Source of the DNA: Paucimonas lemoignei
Lineage (GTDB): Bacteria > Pseudomonadota > Gammaproteobacteria > Burkholderiales > Burkholderiaceae_D
DNA: 64,000 nucleotides
Direction: 5' to 3'
Assembly (NCBI RefSeq): GCF_004342585.1
Contig: NZ_SLZQ01000012.1
Span: 52,843 to 116,842 of the forward strand
Each line of letters opens with the position of its first letter. Position 1 is the first letter of the stretch. The notes below the pieces were generated by a model. It made no database searches and had not been told where the DNA came from. It was given only the letters and a program-made list of their open reading frames with translations. Positions 19,654-27,710 of the stretch are shown piece after piece. A program made the translations under genes and the position numbers.

Positions 19654-19686
19654 GGGCGGTACTTAATACGTACCGCCCGGTTTTTT
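19654..19686 (+). terminator. Terminator-like hairpin between acnD and prpF
   Basis: GGGCGGTAC at 19654-19662 pairs perfectly with GTACCGCCC at 19670-19678 around a 7-base loop, followed by GG and six T residues. It ends 14 bases before the prpF ATG, inside the operon, so it should reduce rather than abolish prpF expression, or it marks an independent prpF transcript. Confidence 0.75.
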
Positions 19687-19699
19687 CAGGAATCAGTCA

Positions 19700-20893
19700 A
19701 TGGCACACGTACCCCAAATTAAGATTCCCGCCACCTATATGCGTGGCGGCACCAGCAAAGGCGTGTTCTTCCGCCTGCAGGATTTGCCTCCTGCCGCGCA
19801 AGTGCCGGGCGAGGTTCGCGACAAGCTGCTCATGCGCGTCATCGGCAGCCCCGACCCCTACGGCAAGCAGATCGACGGCATGGGCGGCGCCACCTCCAGC
19901 ACCAGCAAGACTGTCATCGTCGCCAAGTCCAGCCGTCCCGACCACGACGTCGATTACCTGTTCGGCCAGGTCTCGATCGACAAGCCTTTCGTCGACTGGA
20001 GCGGCAACTGCGGCAATTTGTCTTCGGCTGTCGGCTCCTTTGCGGTGGCCAGCGGCCTGGTCGATGCCAGCCGCATTCCGCAGAACGGCACCGTGACCGT
20101 GCGCATCTGGCAGGCCAATATCAGCAAGACCATCATTGCGCACGTGCCGATTACCAATGGCGAGGTGCAGGAAACCGGCGACTTCGAACTCGATGGCGTC
20201 ACTTTCCCGGCTGCCGAAGTGCAGCTCGAATTCCTCGACCCCGCCGATGAAGGCGAAGGCGAGGGCGGCGGCTCGATGTTCCCGACCGGGAACCTCGTCG
20301 ACGATCTCGAAGTACCCGGCGTGGGCACCTTCAAGGCCACCATGATCAATGCCGGCATCCCGACCATCTTCGTGAACGCTGAAGATATCGGCTATACCGG
20401 CACGGAGCTGCAGGAAGCCATCAACGGCGATGCCGATGCCCTGGCTCGTTTCGAGACGATCCGCGCCTACGGTGCGCTGCGCATGGGCCTCATCAAGAAT
20501 ATCGATGAAGCTGCCAAGCGCCAGCACACGCCGAAGATCGCCTTCGTCGCCAAGCCGAAGGATTACGTCGCTTCCAGCGGCAAGGAAGTCAAGGCATCCG
20601 ATATCGACCTGTTGGTGCGCGCACTCTCCATGGGCAAACTGCATCACGCCATGATGGGAACCGCAGCAGTCGCCATCGGCACGGCGGCGGCGATTCGCGG
20701 CACGTTGGTGAACCAGGCCGCCAGCGGTGGCGAACTCAATGCCGTACGCTTTGGCCATCCCTCGGGTACCCTGCGCGTCGGTGCCGAGGCCACCCAGGCC
20801 AATGGCGAATGGAGCGTCACCAAGGCGATCATGAGCCGCAGCGCGCGCGTGCTGATGGAAGGCTGGGTGCGTATTCCCGGCGACGTGATTTGA
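19700..20893 (+). CDS. prpF: 2-methylaconitate cis-trans isomerase PrpF (397 aa)
   Basis: PrpF isomerises the methylaconitate made by AcnD so that it can be hydrated to 2-methylisocitrate. The family signature MRGGTSKGVFF is at about residues 14-24, followed by GSPDPYGKQIDGMGGATSST and the second-domain motif DWSGNCGNLSSAVG, with a cysteine positioned as in the diaminopimelate-epimerase fold. It is the last gene of the prp operon, followed by a bidirectional terminator. Confidence 0.95.
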   Translation: MAHVPQIKIPATYMRGGTSKGVFFRLQDLPPAAQVPGEVRDKLLMRVIGSPDPYGKQIDGMGGATSSTSKTVIVAKSSRPDHDVDYLFGQVSIDKPFVDWSGNCGNLSSAVGSFAVASGLVDASRIPQNGTVTVRIWQANISKTIIAHVPITNGEVQETGDFELDGVTFPAAEVQLEFLDPADEGEGEGGGSMFPTGNLVDDLEVPGVGTFKATMINAGIPTIFVNAEDIGYTGTELQEAINGDADALARFETIRAYGALRMGLIKNIDEAAKRQHTPKIAFVAKPKDYVASSGKEVKASDIDLLVRALSMGKLHHAMMGTAAVAIGTAAAIRGTLVNQAASGGELNAVRFGHPSGTLRVGAEATQANGEWSVTKAIMSRSARVLMEGWVRIPGDVI

Positions 20894-20937
20894 TGACGGG
20901 GCGCCGCAATCACCGGTGCTAATAAATCAGAGAACCA

Positions 20938-20968
20938 AAAAAACAGCGGCCATCGAGCCGCTGTTTTA
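20938..20968. terminator. Bidirectional terminator after prpF
   Basis: AAAACAGCGGC (20940-20950) pairs with GCCGCTGTTTT (20957-20967) around CATCGA. A-rich and T-rich flanks make it usable on both strands. It closes the prp operon. Confidence 0.8.
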
Positions 20969-21201
20969 ATTTGGTGCGAAGTTTTGTGATCGCGAAAGAT
21001 TTGGTACGAATTATATTTTGCAAGTAGCAATAAACCACAATTCCTGCTGATCTAGCTTAACTGTAAGGTGTGAATGGGTTAAATTATGTCAGTTGACCGG
21101 TAATTCATTATGAAACCATAAAATCCGGTTCTACAATATCTCTATCCGGCCATGTTCCGGTGATGCTTTTTTTTAGCCATATTATGAATAGGGGAGAAGA
21201 C
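20969..21201. other. AT-rich upstream region of the SDR gene
   Basis: This region is noticeably AT-rich compared with its neighbours and must carry the promoter of the SDR gene. I see no additional gene. An in-frame upstream start at 21160 would add 14 residues to the SDR protein but is not needed. Confidence 0.35.
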
Positions 21202-21942
21202 ATGCGACTCGCTAACAAGGTTTCCATCATCACCGGATCGGCGCAGGGCATTGGCCAAGCTACCGCTCTGAAATTCGCCAAGGAAGGTGCCAAGGTCGTC
21301 GTCTGCGACATGAATCAGGCTGGCGTCGATGCGGTGGTGAACCAGATTCGCGAAACCGGCGGCGAGGCAATCGGCTTTGCCGTGGATGTCACCAAGATGG
21401 AAACCATCGTGGCCATGGTCAATGGCGTCATGGCCAAATATGGCCGCATCGATACGCTGATCAATAATGCGGGCATCGTGATGGATGCAACCCTGAAAAA
21501 GATGACCGAAGCGCAGTTCGACAAGGTTATCGACGTCAACCTGAAAGGCGTGTTCAACTGCACCAAGGCCGTGGTCGATATCATGCTGGAACAAAAATCC
21601 GGCAGCATCGTGAATGCCTCATCCATCGTCGGCCTGTACGGCAATTTCGGCCAGACCAACTATGCCGCTTCCAAGTTCGGCGTCATCGGCATGGCCAAGA
21701 CCTGGACCCGCGAACTGAGCCGCAAGGGCATCCGCGTCAATTCCGTCTGCCCCGGCTTCATCGCCACTACCATCCTCAAGGATATGCCGGCAGATGTCAT
21801 CAAGGCGATGGAAGATCGCGTTCCTATGGGGCGTCTGGGCCAACCGGAAGAAATCGCCAACACCTTTGCCTTCCTGGCTTCCGATGAGGCAAGCTATATC
21901 AATGGCGCGGTTATCGAGGTCACCGGCGGCTTGACGCTGTAA
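21202..21942 (+). CDS. Short-chain dehydrogenase/reductase, FabG/PhaB-like (246 aa)
   Basis: A classical SDR oxidoreductase. The nucleotide-binding TGSAQGIGQ motif (about residues 12-20), NNAG (about residue 86), the catalytic Ser in NASSIVG and the YxxxK pair in NYAASKFG are all seen, and the C-terminus EVTGGLTL is typical of 3-oxoacyl-ACP/CoA reductases. The start has GGGAG nine bases upstream. It stands alone, not in a fatty acid operon, so it may be an acetoacetyl-CoA reductase or a general ketoreductase rather than the essential FabG. Confidence 0.9.
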   Translation: MRLANKVSIITGSAQGIGQATALKFAKEGAKVVVCDMNQAGVDAVVNQIRETGGEAIGFAVDVTKMETIVAMVNGVMAKYGRIDTLINNAGIVMDATLKKMTEAQFDKVIDVNLKGVFNCTKAVVDIMLEQKSGSIVNASSIVGLYGNFGQTNYAASKFGVIGMAKTWTRELSRKGIRVNSVCPGFIATTILKDMPADVIKAMEDRVPMGRLGQPEEIANTFAFLASDEASYINGAVIEVTGGLTL

Positions 21943-21994
21943 TAGCGACGACACTTCCGCGTCCGGAAAAATTCTAATCCCGCTGAACAAGCGG

Positions 21995-22025
21995 AAAAAG
22001 CGCGAGCAAAGCCTCGCGCTTTTTT
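21995..22025 (+). terminator. Terminator after the SDR gene
   Basis: GCGCGAG pairs with CTCGCGC around a 6-base loop, preceded by A5 and followed by six T residues; a standard rho-independent terminator. Confidence 0.85.
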
Positions 22026-22224
22026 ATGTGCGCAAGAATGCCTTGTCCCAAGTCGAGGCTTGAGCCGGGTACGCCTGGAACTTCACTATTGCCCCCTTAT
22101 CAAATAACAACTACAAGACGGGCAGGGCACTCCGTTGCTCAAGCATGCGGTCAAATCAAAGGGGAGTGTGGAAAGTCATTGCACCAGAGCCAGCTCTGGA
22201 TAACTTCAAGCAAGGAGAATCAAG

Positions 22225-22551
22225 ATGATGCAATCCAGCGAAATTCAGCAGCGCTTCAACCATATCGAGCAAACCGTCAGGCAAATGAGCCAGGCGTGTC
22301 AAAGTTCTCCTAATATTCCTTCGGATTTAAAGCAATGCATCACCGAACTGGATCAGCAGACCGGTCAGGCCAAGCAGGTCATTCAATCACAGAATGAACA
22401 GCAGATCATCCAGTGCGTCGATAGTCTGGAAGATTTGGGCGATCGGGCCAAGGCAGCGTGTGAACAGGCCGGCAATCTGAATCAGAATGTCCGCGATGCA
22501 GTCATGCAGGCGCATCAGGAACTGTCCGACCTGAAGCACAACCTGCACTGA
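22225..22551 (+). CDS. Hypothetical helical protein (108 aa)
   Basis: AAGGAG lies upstream of the ATG. The protein is almost entirely predicted alpha-helical and rich in Gln, Asp and Glu (for example QQTGQAKQVIQSQNEQQI), with four cysteines (C25, C38, C64, C79 by approximate count), and no membrane segment. It looks like a small helical-bundle protein. The family is not recognised. It is monocistronic, with a terminator about 50 bases after its stop. Confidence 0.7.
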   Translation: MMQSSEIQQRFNHIEQTVRQMSQACQSSPNIPSDLKQCITELDQQTGQAKQVIQSQNEQQIIQCVDSLEDLGDRAKAACEQAGNLNQNVRDAVMQAHQELSDLKHNLH

Positions 22552-22603
22552 AGAGGCGGCATATATAACCGCCATTGTCGCGATAGGTGCGACTGATGTT
22601 GAT

Positions 22604-22634
22604 GGCCTTGGAGCTGAGCGCGCCAAGGCCTTTT
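22604..22634 (+). terminator. Terminator after the helical hypothetical gene
   Basis: GGCCTTGG (22604-22611) pairs with CCAAGGCC (22623-22630) around an 11-base loop, followed by TTTT. Confidence 0.7.
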
Positions 22635-22660
22635 CATTTATGAGAGAACGATAGGCACGT

Positions 22661-22999
22661 TCATGCGGTATGCGACTTCACGTCGCCGCGGCGACGCTGC
22701 ACATATTCTTCCACCTGGCGGGTGATGGCGTCAAAACTGTCGCGTACCGCCACGTAGGCATCTTCATTCGCAGTACGCGACCCATCTACAACCAGCTCAG
22801 AACCCGGCACGGTCACGTCGACCCGCACGCGGTACAGTTTGCCTTGCTGCTTTTTGTTGGCTTCGGATTCGACCGATACCTGGCAACCCAGCAGATCGCT
22901 GCACAGCTTTTCCAGCTTGGCGACGCGCTTGCGGATTTCAGCATCCATGGCTTCCGATGGCGGGATGTCTCTGAATAATATTTGTAGAGGATTTTGCAT
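22661..22999 (-). CDS. HPF/RaiA-family ribosome-associated protein, short form (112 aa)
   Basis: Members of this family bind the 30S decoding region and stop translation or dimerise ribosomes in stationary phase. The protein has the S30AE layout: a strand at PLQILFRDIPPSE, helix AMDAEIRKRVAKLEKL, strands CQVSVESEANK and YRVRVDVTVPGSELVV, then the helix DAYVAVRDSFDAITRQVEEYVQRRRGD is given here only by its parts AYVAVRDSFDAI and QVEEYVQRRRGD. There is no C-terminal dimerisation domain, so it is the short type. The ATG at 22999 is preferred over an upstream GTG at 23011. Confidence 0.82.
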   Translation of the reverse strand: MQNPLQILFRDIPPSEAMDAEIRKRVAKLEKLCSDLLGCQVSVESEANKKQQGKLYRVRVDVTVPGSELVVDGSRTANEDAYVAVRDSFDAITRQVEEYVQRRRGDVKSHTA

Positions 23000-23212
23000 A
23001 ATGCCTGTCACAAAAATGGTTGCTCAAAGAGCGAGCGGATCGTTCCGCCCGCTCTCAAAGCTTACACCAGAACCCTGGATACTGGTGTGAAAAATGAAAC
23101 GTATTGCTTAGGATTGAGCTCGGAATTGAGCCGCGATATTGCAGGCAGAGACTTCTATGCTGGAAAAGATCGTCGGCAAGAGGAGGGCGATTCGGATGTG
23201 CCGGATCGTGCT

Positions 23213-23461
23213 TCACTTGAATGGGTTTTCGATCCTTTCCTTTGGTCTGATTTCCACCTGTTCCGGCAATACCTCTTGCTCCAGCGCCGCCACTGTTGCA
23301 TCAAGCCATTCCTTTAATTGTCGTGCCCATTGCAAGCCTGATTTGTCGCGCGTGATTTGCAAGCTTCCATATACGGCGATGCGATCCATCCGGTTCTCGA
23401 TGGTTAACTGGTCCAGAGTCAATGAAGTCGTCTCATCCTGAAAAGGTTTGAACTGTGCCAT
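23213..23461 (-). CDS. Conserved hypothetical protein downstream of the nuclease (82 aa)
   Basis: An acidic soluble protein with a beta-rich first half (LTLDQLTIENRMDRIAVYGS, LQITRDKSG) and a helical second half (WARQLKEWLDATVAALEQEV). Its ATG is only five bases after the nuclease stop codon, so the two are co-transcribed. No family assigned. The tight coupling suggests it may accompany the nuclease, but an immunity role is not shown by the sequence, and a secreted nuclease would not strictly need one. Confidence 0.65.
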   Translation of the reverse strand: MAQFKPFQDETTSLTLDQLTIENRMDRIAVYGSLQITRDKSGLQWARQLKEWLDATVAALEQEVLPEQVEIRPKERIENPFK

Positions 23462-23466
23462 GGTAT

Positions 23467-24294
23467 TTACCTCATGAATTCTTTAGATTGCCGTTGCCTG
23501 TTATCGCGGTTGCGATACTTGTATGGCCGGGGACGCGGCAGCGCCATTGCCTTTGTTCGGATATCTGCCCGCATCGTGGGAAAAAGCCGAATGCCGATAC
23601 GCGCTTCAAGTTCTTCGATGCTGATGACCTGATACGCCATGCCAGCTTCGTTTTTGGCGACATAGGCGCCGGCTTCCTTGTTTATCGGATCGTATATTGC
23701 CTTGAAAAGATGGGTCGGTACAAGCACGCGTCCATTCAGGCGCTCGAGTGTGGAACCCTCGAAAATCGGCCCGGTGATCACGTACAAGTCACCACGCTCA
23801 AAGGCTAGCTCGCGCGTGCTGTACTCGATTCCCTCCCACAGGATCTGATTGTTTCTGGGGTGTTGCGGCACGATATTGGCCAGCGAAAAACTGTCGAACT
23901 TCGCCTGTTCGGTCGGCATGTCGCCCGCAGGACTTAAGTGGCCGCGATCAAAACCGGAACGCTTATAATCTTCGAGTTCCGCGCGCTGCCAGAACGGAAT
24001 GCGCTTTTCTTCATGAAAGGCATCTTTGCGCTCAACTGTCTTGGCTTGTTCAAGCCGGGCTGGCGTCAGTCGCTCGGCAGACCATAATGGCGTGCGCGAT
24101 ACGCCGGAATGCAAGACCGCAAATCCTTCAAAACATAATTTCCGGGTTTTCGCCGCCAGTTTTTCTGCGATGACTTCCGGTGCCGCCCCATCGGCAAACT
24201 GGTCTCTGCAATCGGCTTCAAAGCCAAATCCCAGGGTAACGACTGGGCTTGCGATCATTAACAAGCCAGCCAAAATCAATTTCATTTTCAACAT
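23467..24294 (-). CDS. Secreted DNA/RNA non-specific endonuclease, NucA/NUC1 type (275 aa)
   Basis: The beta-beta-alpha-metal nuclease motif DRGHLSPAGD (catalytic His) is present at about residue 120, followed by SFSLANIVPQHPRNNQILWEG, whose asparagines bind the metal, is given here as its parts NIVPQ and NNQILW. An N-terminal hydrophobic segment after MLKMK (LILAGLLMIASPVVTLGFG) is a signal peptide, so it acts in the periplasm or outside the cell. The start is placed at 24294 because of the signal peptide; the gene is preceded by a 26-bp palindrome. Role may be nucleic acid scavenging. Confidence 0.85.
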   Translation of the reverse strand: MLKMKLILAGLLMIASPVVTLGFGFEADCRDQFADGAAPEVIAEKLAAKTRKLCFEGFAVLHSGVSRTPLWSAERLTPARLEQAKTVERKDAFHEEKRIPFWQRAELEDYKRSGFDRGHLSPAGDMPTEQAKFDSFSLANIVPQHPRNNQILWEGIEYSTRELAFERGDLYVITGPIFEGSTLERLNGRVLVPTHLFKAIYDPINKEAGAYVAKNEAGMAYQVISIEELEARIGIRLFPTMRADIRTKAMALPRPRPYKYRNRDNRQRQSKEFMR

Positions 24295-24319
24295 TGCGAT
24301 AACAAAAAATCTAAACTGC

Positions 24320-24345
24320 AAGTATTTGCGATATCGCAAATACTT
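24320..24345. promoter_or_regulatory. 26-bp perfect palindrome upstream of the nuclease gene
   Basis: The left arm AAGTATTTGCGAT is followed directly by its exact reverse complement with no spacer. It ends 26 bases upstream of the nuclease start codon. A dyad of this length and symmetry is most simply an operator for a dimeric repressor or activator; the protein is not identified. Confidence 0.65.
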
Positions 24346-24408
24346 TCTTTTGATACTTCATTAACATTGCACCTGATCCTTCAATACACTCCCCCTGGAG
24401 TTGTTTTT

Positions 24409-24442
24409 GCCCGCAATGCGCAAGCACTGCGGGCTTTTTTTT
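24409..24442 (+). terminator. Orphan rightward terminator
   Basis: GCCCGCA (24409-24415) pairs with TGCGGGC (24428-24434), with an inner GC/GC pair closing a GCAA tetraloop, followed by eight T residues. The gene to its left is leftward, so no protein gene ends here; it may close a small RNA transcript starting after 24345. Confidence 0.8.
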
Positions 24443-24585
24443 ATGGTCCCTTAATTCGAGAGATGACCGCGCCCAAGATACAAATTGTTTCAAAACTTAC
24501 CGTGCATGCACTGGTTGCCGATCGCTTGCTGCTTTACATTCACAGTACAGCAACTGCACAAACTTAGGCCACCAAGGAGCAAGAA

Positions 24586-24906
24586 ATGAACAGATTATTT
24601 ACCCTGATTACCGGCGCAGCGATTCTGGGCGCCGGCTTGATGGCAGCGAGCCCGGCTGCCATGGCAAGGGATCGCGTCGATTGGTCGGTCAGCGTCGGTT
24701 CCGGAGGTTATGCATATCCCGCGCCTGTCGTGGTTGCTCCGCCTCCTCCGGTCGTCGTCGCGCCGCCGCCTCCTGTCGTGGTCCAGCGACCGGTGCCGAT
24801 GGTTGGCTACGCTCCTTATTACTATGCTCCGCCGCCCGCATACTGGCGTGGCCGCGGCCATCATCACCATGGTCACTGGGATGGCGGCCACCGTCATGGC
24901 AGGTAA
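24586..24906 (+). CDS. Secreted Pro/Val- and His-rich protein (106 aa)
   Basis: A signal peptide (MNRLFTLITGAAILGAGLMA, cleaved near AMA) is followed by a short polar region, then tandem APPPPVVV-type repeats (two perfect copies of VAPPPPVVV), a Tyr/Pro stretch and a His/Gly/Arg-rich tail (RGRGHHHHGHWDGGHRHGR). The His tail could bind metal. AAGGAG precedes the ATG. This composition is common in small periplasmic or surface proteins of Burkholderiales; function unknown. Confidence 0.75.
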   Translation: MNRLFTLITGAAILGAGLMAASPAAMARDRVDWSVSVGSGGYAYPAPVVVAPPPPVVVAPPPPVVVQRPVPMVGYAPYYYAPPPAYWRGRGHHHHGHWDGGHRHGR

Positions 24907-24974
24907 GGCGACCCGGGTATTAGACTTCGTGTTCAAGAGCCGGTAGACTTGCGAGTTTTACGCTTTACCCTTCC

Positions 24975-26645
24975 ATGTCTACCGAATCCGACCTGCCGGC
25001 GGCCGCAGCTCCTGAATCCGCTTCCAGCGAATCACGCACTGTCAGCGCGGCGCAAATCACCCGTGAAGTAGCGCGCCGCCGCACTTTTGGCATCATTTCC
25101 CACCCGGACGCGGGTAAAACCACGCTGACCGAAAAACTGCTTCTGTTTTCGGGCGCGATCCAGCTTGCCGGCACCGTCAAGGGCCGCAAGAGCGGTCGTC
25201 ACGCCACCTCCGACTGGATGGACATCGAAAAGCAGCGCGGCATTTCCGTGGCCAGCTCGGTGATGCAGTTCGAATACCGCGACCATGTGGTCAATCTTCT
25301 GGATACGCCGGGTCACCAGGACTTTTCCGAAGATACCTACCGCGTGCTGACGGCGGTCGATTCGGCGCTGATGGTCATCGACGCCGCCAAGGGCGTGGAA
25401 GAGCAGACCATCAAGCTGCTGAACGTTTGCCGCATGCGTAACACGCCCATCCTGACCTTCATGAACAAGATGGACCGCGAAACCCGCGATCCGCTCGAAT
25501 TGCTCGATGAGGTCGAATCGGTCCTGCAGATCGAGTGCGCGCCTGTGACCTGGCCGATCGGCATGGGCAAGAGCTTCCGCGGCGTATACCACTTGCTGCG
25601 CGATGAAATCCTGCTGTTTGCACCCGGTAGCGAGCGGGCTGACCAGACTTTCGAAGTCATCAAGGGAATCGACAACCCGCGCCTGGCGGAGATGTTCCCG
25701 CTCGAGATCGAGCAGCTGAAGATGGAAGTTGAACTGGTGCATGGCGCCTCGCATCCCTTCGATCTCGATGCTTACCTGGCAGGCAAGCAAACGCCGGTGT
25801 TCTTCGGTTCCGCCATCAACAATTTCGGCGTGCGCGAAATCCTCGACGCCCTGATCGACTGGGCGCCGGGCCCGCGCCCACGCGATGCGACCGTCCGTTC
25901 GGTCGATCCGAAGGAAACGCCGTTTTCCGGCTTCGTCTTCAAGATCCAGGCCAATATGGATCCCGCGCACCGCGACCGCATCGCCTTCCTGCGCGTTTGC
26001 TCGGGGCGTTTCGAGCGTGGCATGAAATTGAAGCACTTGCGCATCGGACGCGAGATCAAGGTCTCCAGCGTGGTGACCTTCATGGCCTCGACGCGCGAGC
26101 AGGTCGAAGAAGCGTACGCCGGCGATATCATCGGCTTGCCCAACCACGGCAACATGCAGATCGGCGATAGCTTTTCCGAAGGCGAAATGCTGCAATTCAC
26201 CGGCATTCCCTATTTTGCCCCGGACTTCTTCCGTACCGTCCGCATCCGTAACCCGCTGAAGATCAAGCAATTGCACAAAGGCTTGCAGCAATTGGGCGAG
26301 GAGGGCGCGGTACAGGTTTTCAAGCCGGTGCATGGCGGCGATCTCATTCTCGGCGCGGTCGGGGTGCTGCAGTTCGAGGTGGTCGCCAGCCGCCTGTTGA
26401 ACGAATATGGTGTCGACGCTGTCTTCGAGGGCACCAGCATCAATACCGCCCGTTGGATCTCGAGCGATGACAAAAAAGCATTGGCTGATTTCGAGAAATC
26501 AATTGCTGGAAATAACGTGGCTTTCGATGCTGCTGGAAATATGGCTTATCTGGCCTCATCTGCGGTTAACTTGCGACATGTGCAGGAACGCTGGCCGCAA
26601 TTAACCTTTCACGCCACCCGCGAACACGCAGCAAAGCTCGAATAA
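24975..26645 (+). CDS. prfC: Peptide chain release factor 3 (556 aa)
   Basis: RF3 is a translational GTPase that recycles RF1 and RF2 after peptide release. The G domain has G1 [13 protein letters not shown]3 [15 protein letters not shown]4 NKMDRE and the family-specific [18 protein letters not shown] region given here by [11 protein letters not shown]. An N-terminal extension of about 25 residues rich in Ala, Ser and Glu precedes the G domain, making it somewhat longer than the E. coli protein (529 residues). No good ribosome binding site precedes the ATG. Confidence 0.96.
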   Translation: MSTESDLPAAAAPESASSESRTVSAAQITREVARRRTFGIISHPDAGKTTLTEKLLLFSGAIQLAGTVKGRKSGRHATSDWMDIEKQRGISVASSVMQFEYRDHVVNLLDTPGHQDFSEDTYRVLTAVDSALMVIDAAKGVEEQTIKLLNVCRMRNTPILTFMNKMDRETRDPLELLDEVESVLQIECAPVTWPIGMGKSFRGVYHLLRDEILLFAPGSERADQTFEVIKGIDNPRLAEMFPLEIEQLKMEVELVHGASHPFDLDAYLAGKQTPVFFGSAINNFGVREILDALIDWAPGPRPRDATVRSVDPKETPFSGFVFKIQANMDPAHRDRIAFLRVCSGRFERGMKLKHLRIGREIKVSSVVTFMASTREQVEEAYAGDIIGLPNHGNMQIGDSFSEGEMLQFTGIPYFAPDFFRTVRIRNPLKIKQLHKGLQQLGEEGAVQVFKPVHGGDLILGAVGVLQFEVVASRLLNEYGVDAVFEGTSINTARWISSDDKKALADFEKSIAGNNVAFDAAGNMAYLASSAVNLRHVQERWPQLTFHATREHAAKLE

Positions 26646-26705
26646 TTTCAAAGAGTCGATTGTCGGTTTTGTCTGACAGACTGCGGGAACCGAATTTAGG
26701 AAGTC

Positions 26706-26756
26706 ATGCCTAACAGGGGCGCATCTTATTAATGCGTCAATGTTGGGCATTTTTGT
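26706..26756 (+). terminator. Terminator of prfC
   Basis: ATGCCTAACA (26706-26715) pairs with TGTTGGGCAT (26741-26750) with one G-T wobble, enclosing a smaller hairpin, and is followed by TTTTTG. Confidence 0.7.
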
Positions 26757-26938
26757 TTTGCAAAACAGGAAAGAAAAATGTTGTAAAAATTGCTATTTCG
26801 ACGTCTATGTTCACGTTGATCTGGCTCAAATTGGATTGTAGGACCTGTTCATATAATCCTTCTCCAAGCTGCAAAGTAACAGGCGTCAATAAAAAACAAG
26901 ACGTCGTTTATAAGAAATCAAGAGACAAGCCATCAATT

Positions 26939-26958
26939 TTTGATTGCTAGCAATCAAA
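26939..26958. promoter_or_regulatory. 20-bp perfect palindrome upstream of the hemerythrin-like gene
   Basis: TTTGATTGCT is followed directly by AGCAATCAAA. It lies 26 bases upstream of the start codon and just before the ribosome binding site. It contains TTGAT and ATCAA half-sites like those of Fnr-type regulators, but with an 8-base rather than 4-base gap, so it is not a standard Fnr box. Confidence 0.55.
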
Positions 26959-26984
26959 TAGCGCGGAAAAGGAGGTAATTCGAT

Positions 26985-27548
26985 ATGTTGACCGCCACTT
27001 ATTCCCTTGTGACATTGTCAGTGGAACAAAAAAACGCCCGTAGCATGCTTTCCAGCCTGCATGCCCAAATTCTGAATATCTTGCAGAATCTCCACAACAT
27101 CAATAGGGCGTGTCTGGAGAGCGCCATTTCCAAGCTGGAGCAGTTTGAAGAATATTGTCATAAGCGGAAGGTGGAAACATACGTCATTCCGGCGATCCGT
27201 CAATCGACCCGCAAGGCCGATCCCATTCTTGCAGAACTGGAAAACCTGAGTTCACGCTGCATGGATCTCTTGCGTGCCTTGCACGACCAATGGCGCTATG
27301 CATTCGAGCAGGGCGTTACCGGTGTAAAAAAGCTTTGTTCGGAAATGGAGCAGTACTGCCATCATTTGCATGAGCGTTTTGCCAAGGAAGAGGAAAAACT
27401 TTTCCCTGTAGTAATCGGACTTCTGCCAAACGAACAATGGTTCGATATTGCCGCAAAATTTTTGCATGAGGTTGATGAGAAAGGCCGCACTCATGCTGAT
27501 ATGCTGCCGTCGACGAAACACGAGGCCTGGCCTGTTATGCGGACGTAA
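26985..27548 (+). CDS. Hemerythrin-like HHE-domain protein, tentative (187 aa)
   Basis: An all-helical protein with a segment typical of hemerythrin HHE domains, YCHHLHERFAKEEEKLFPVV (about residues 121-140), followed by LHEVDEKGRTH. Hemerythrin-like proteins bind a di-iron centre and sense or carry oxygen or react with nitric oxide. The N-terminal histidine ligands are less clear (candidates in LHAQILN, LHNINRA, YCHKRK), so the call is tentative. AAGGAGG gives a strong ribosome binding site. The local DNA is AT-rich. A terminator follows and a palindrome precedes it. Confidence 0.6.
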   Translation: MLTATYSLVTLSVEQKNARSMLSSLHAQILNILQNLHNINRACLESAISKLEQFEEYCHKRKVETYVIPAIRQSTRKADPILAELENLSSRCMDLLRALHDQWRYAFEQGVTGVKKLCSEMEQYCHHLHERFAKEEEKLFPVVIGLLPNEQWFDIAAKFLHEVDEKGRTHADMLPSTKHEAWPVMRT

Positions 27549-27580
27549 AATCTGGCGATTTCGTAAATTGAAAGAAGATA

Positions 27581-27609
27581 AAAAGGAGCGGCTAAGGTCG
27601 CTCTTTTTC
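27581..27609 (+). terminator. Terminator after the hemerythrin-like gene
   Basis: AAAAGGAGCG (27581-27590) pairs with CGCTCTTTTT (27599-27608) with one wobble pair around an 8-base loop. Confidence 0.65.
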
Positions 27610-27710
27610 ATTGCTTGTCCATTTAAACGGATCACATAAAACCTCAACAGGTGACTTGCGCCTCTGGGAGTTTCTTGGCATGGTGTCGGCATTCCTGATT
27701 GCCTTTCGTT

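Noticed and set aside
25032..26333. A 433-codon frame antisense to prfC
   Set aside because: Shadow of prfC with no recognisable domain or start signals.
26732..26950. A 72-codon frame between prfC and the hemerythrin-like gene
   Set aside because: It begins inside the prfC terminator, has irregular composition and no ribosome binding site.
26939..26958. Canonical Fnr box upstream of the hemerythrin-like gene
   Set aside because: The half-sites are separated by eight bases; the Fnr consensus requires four.
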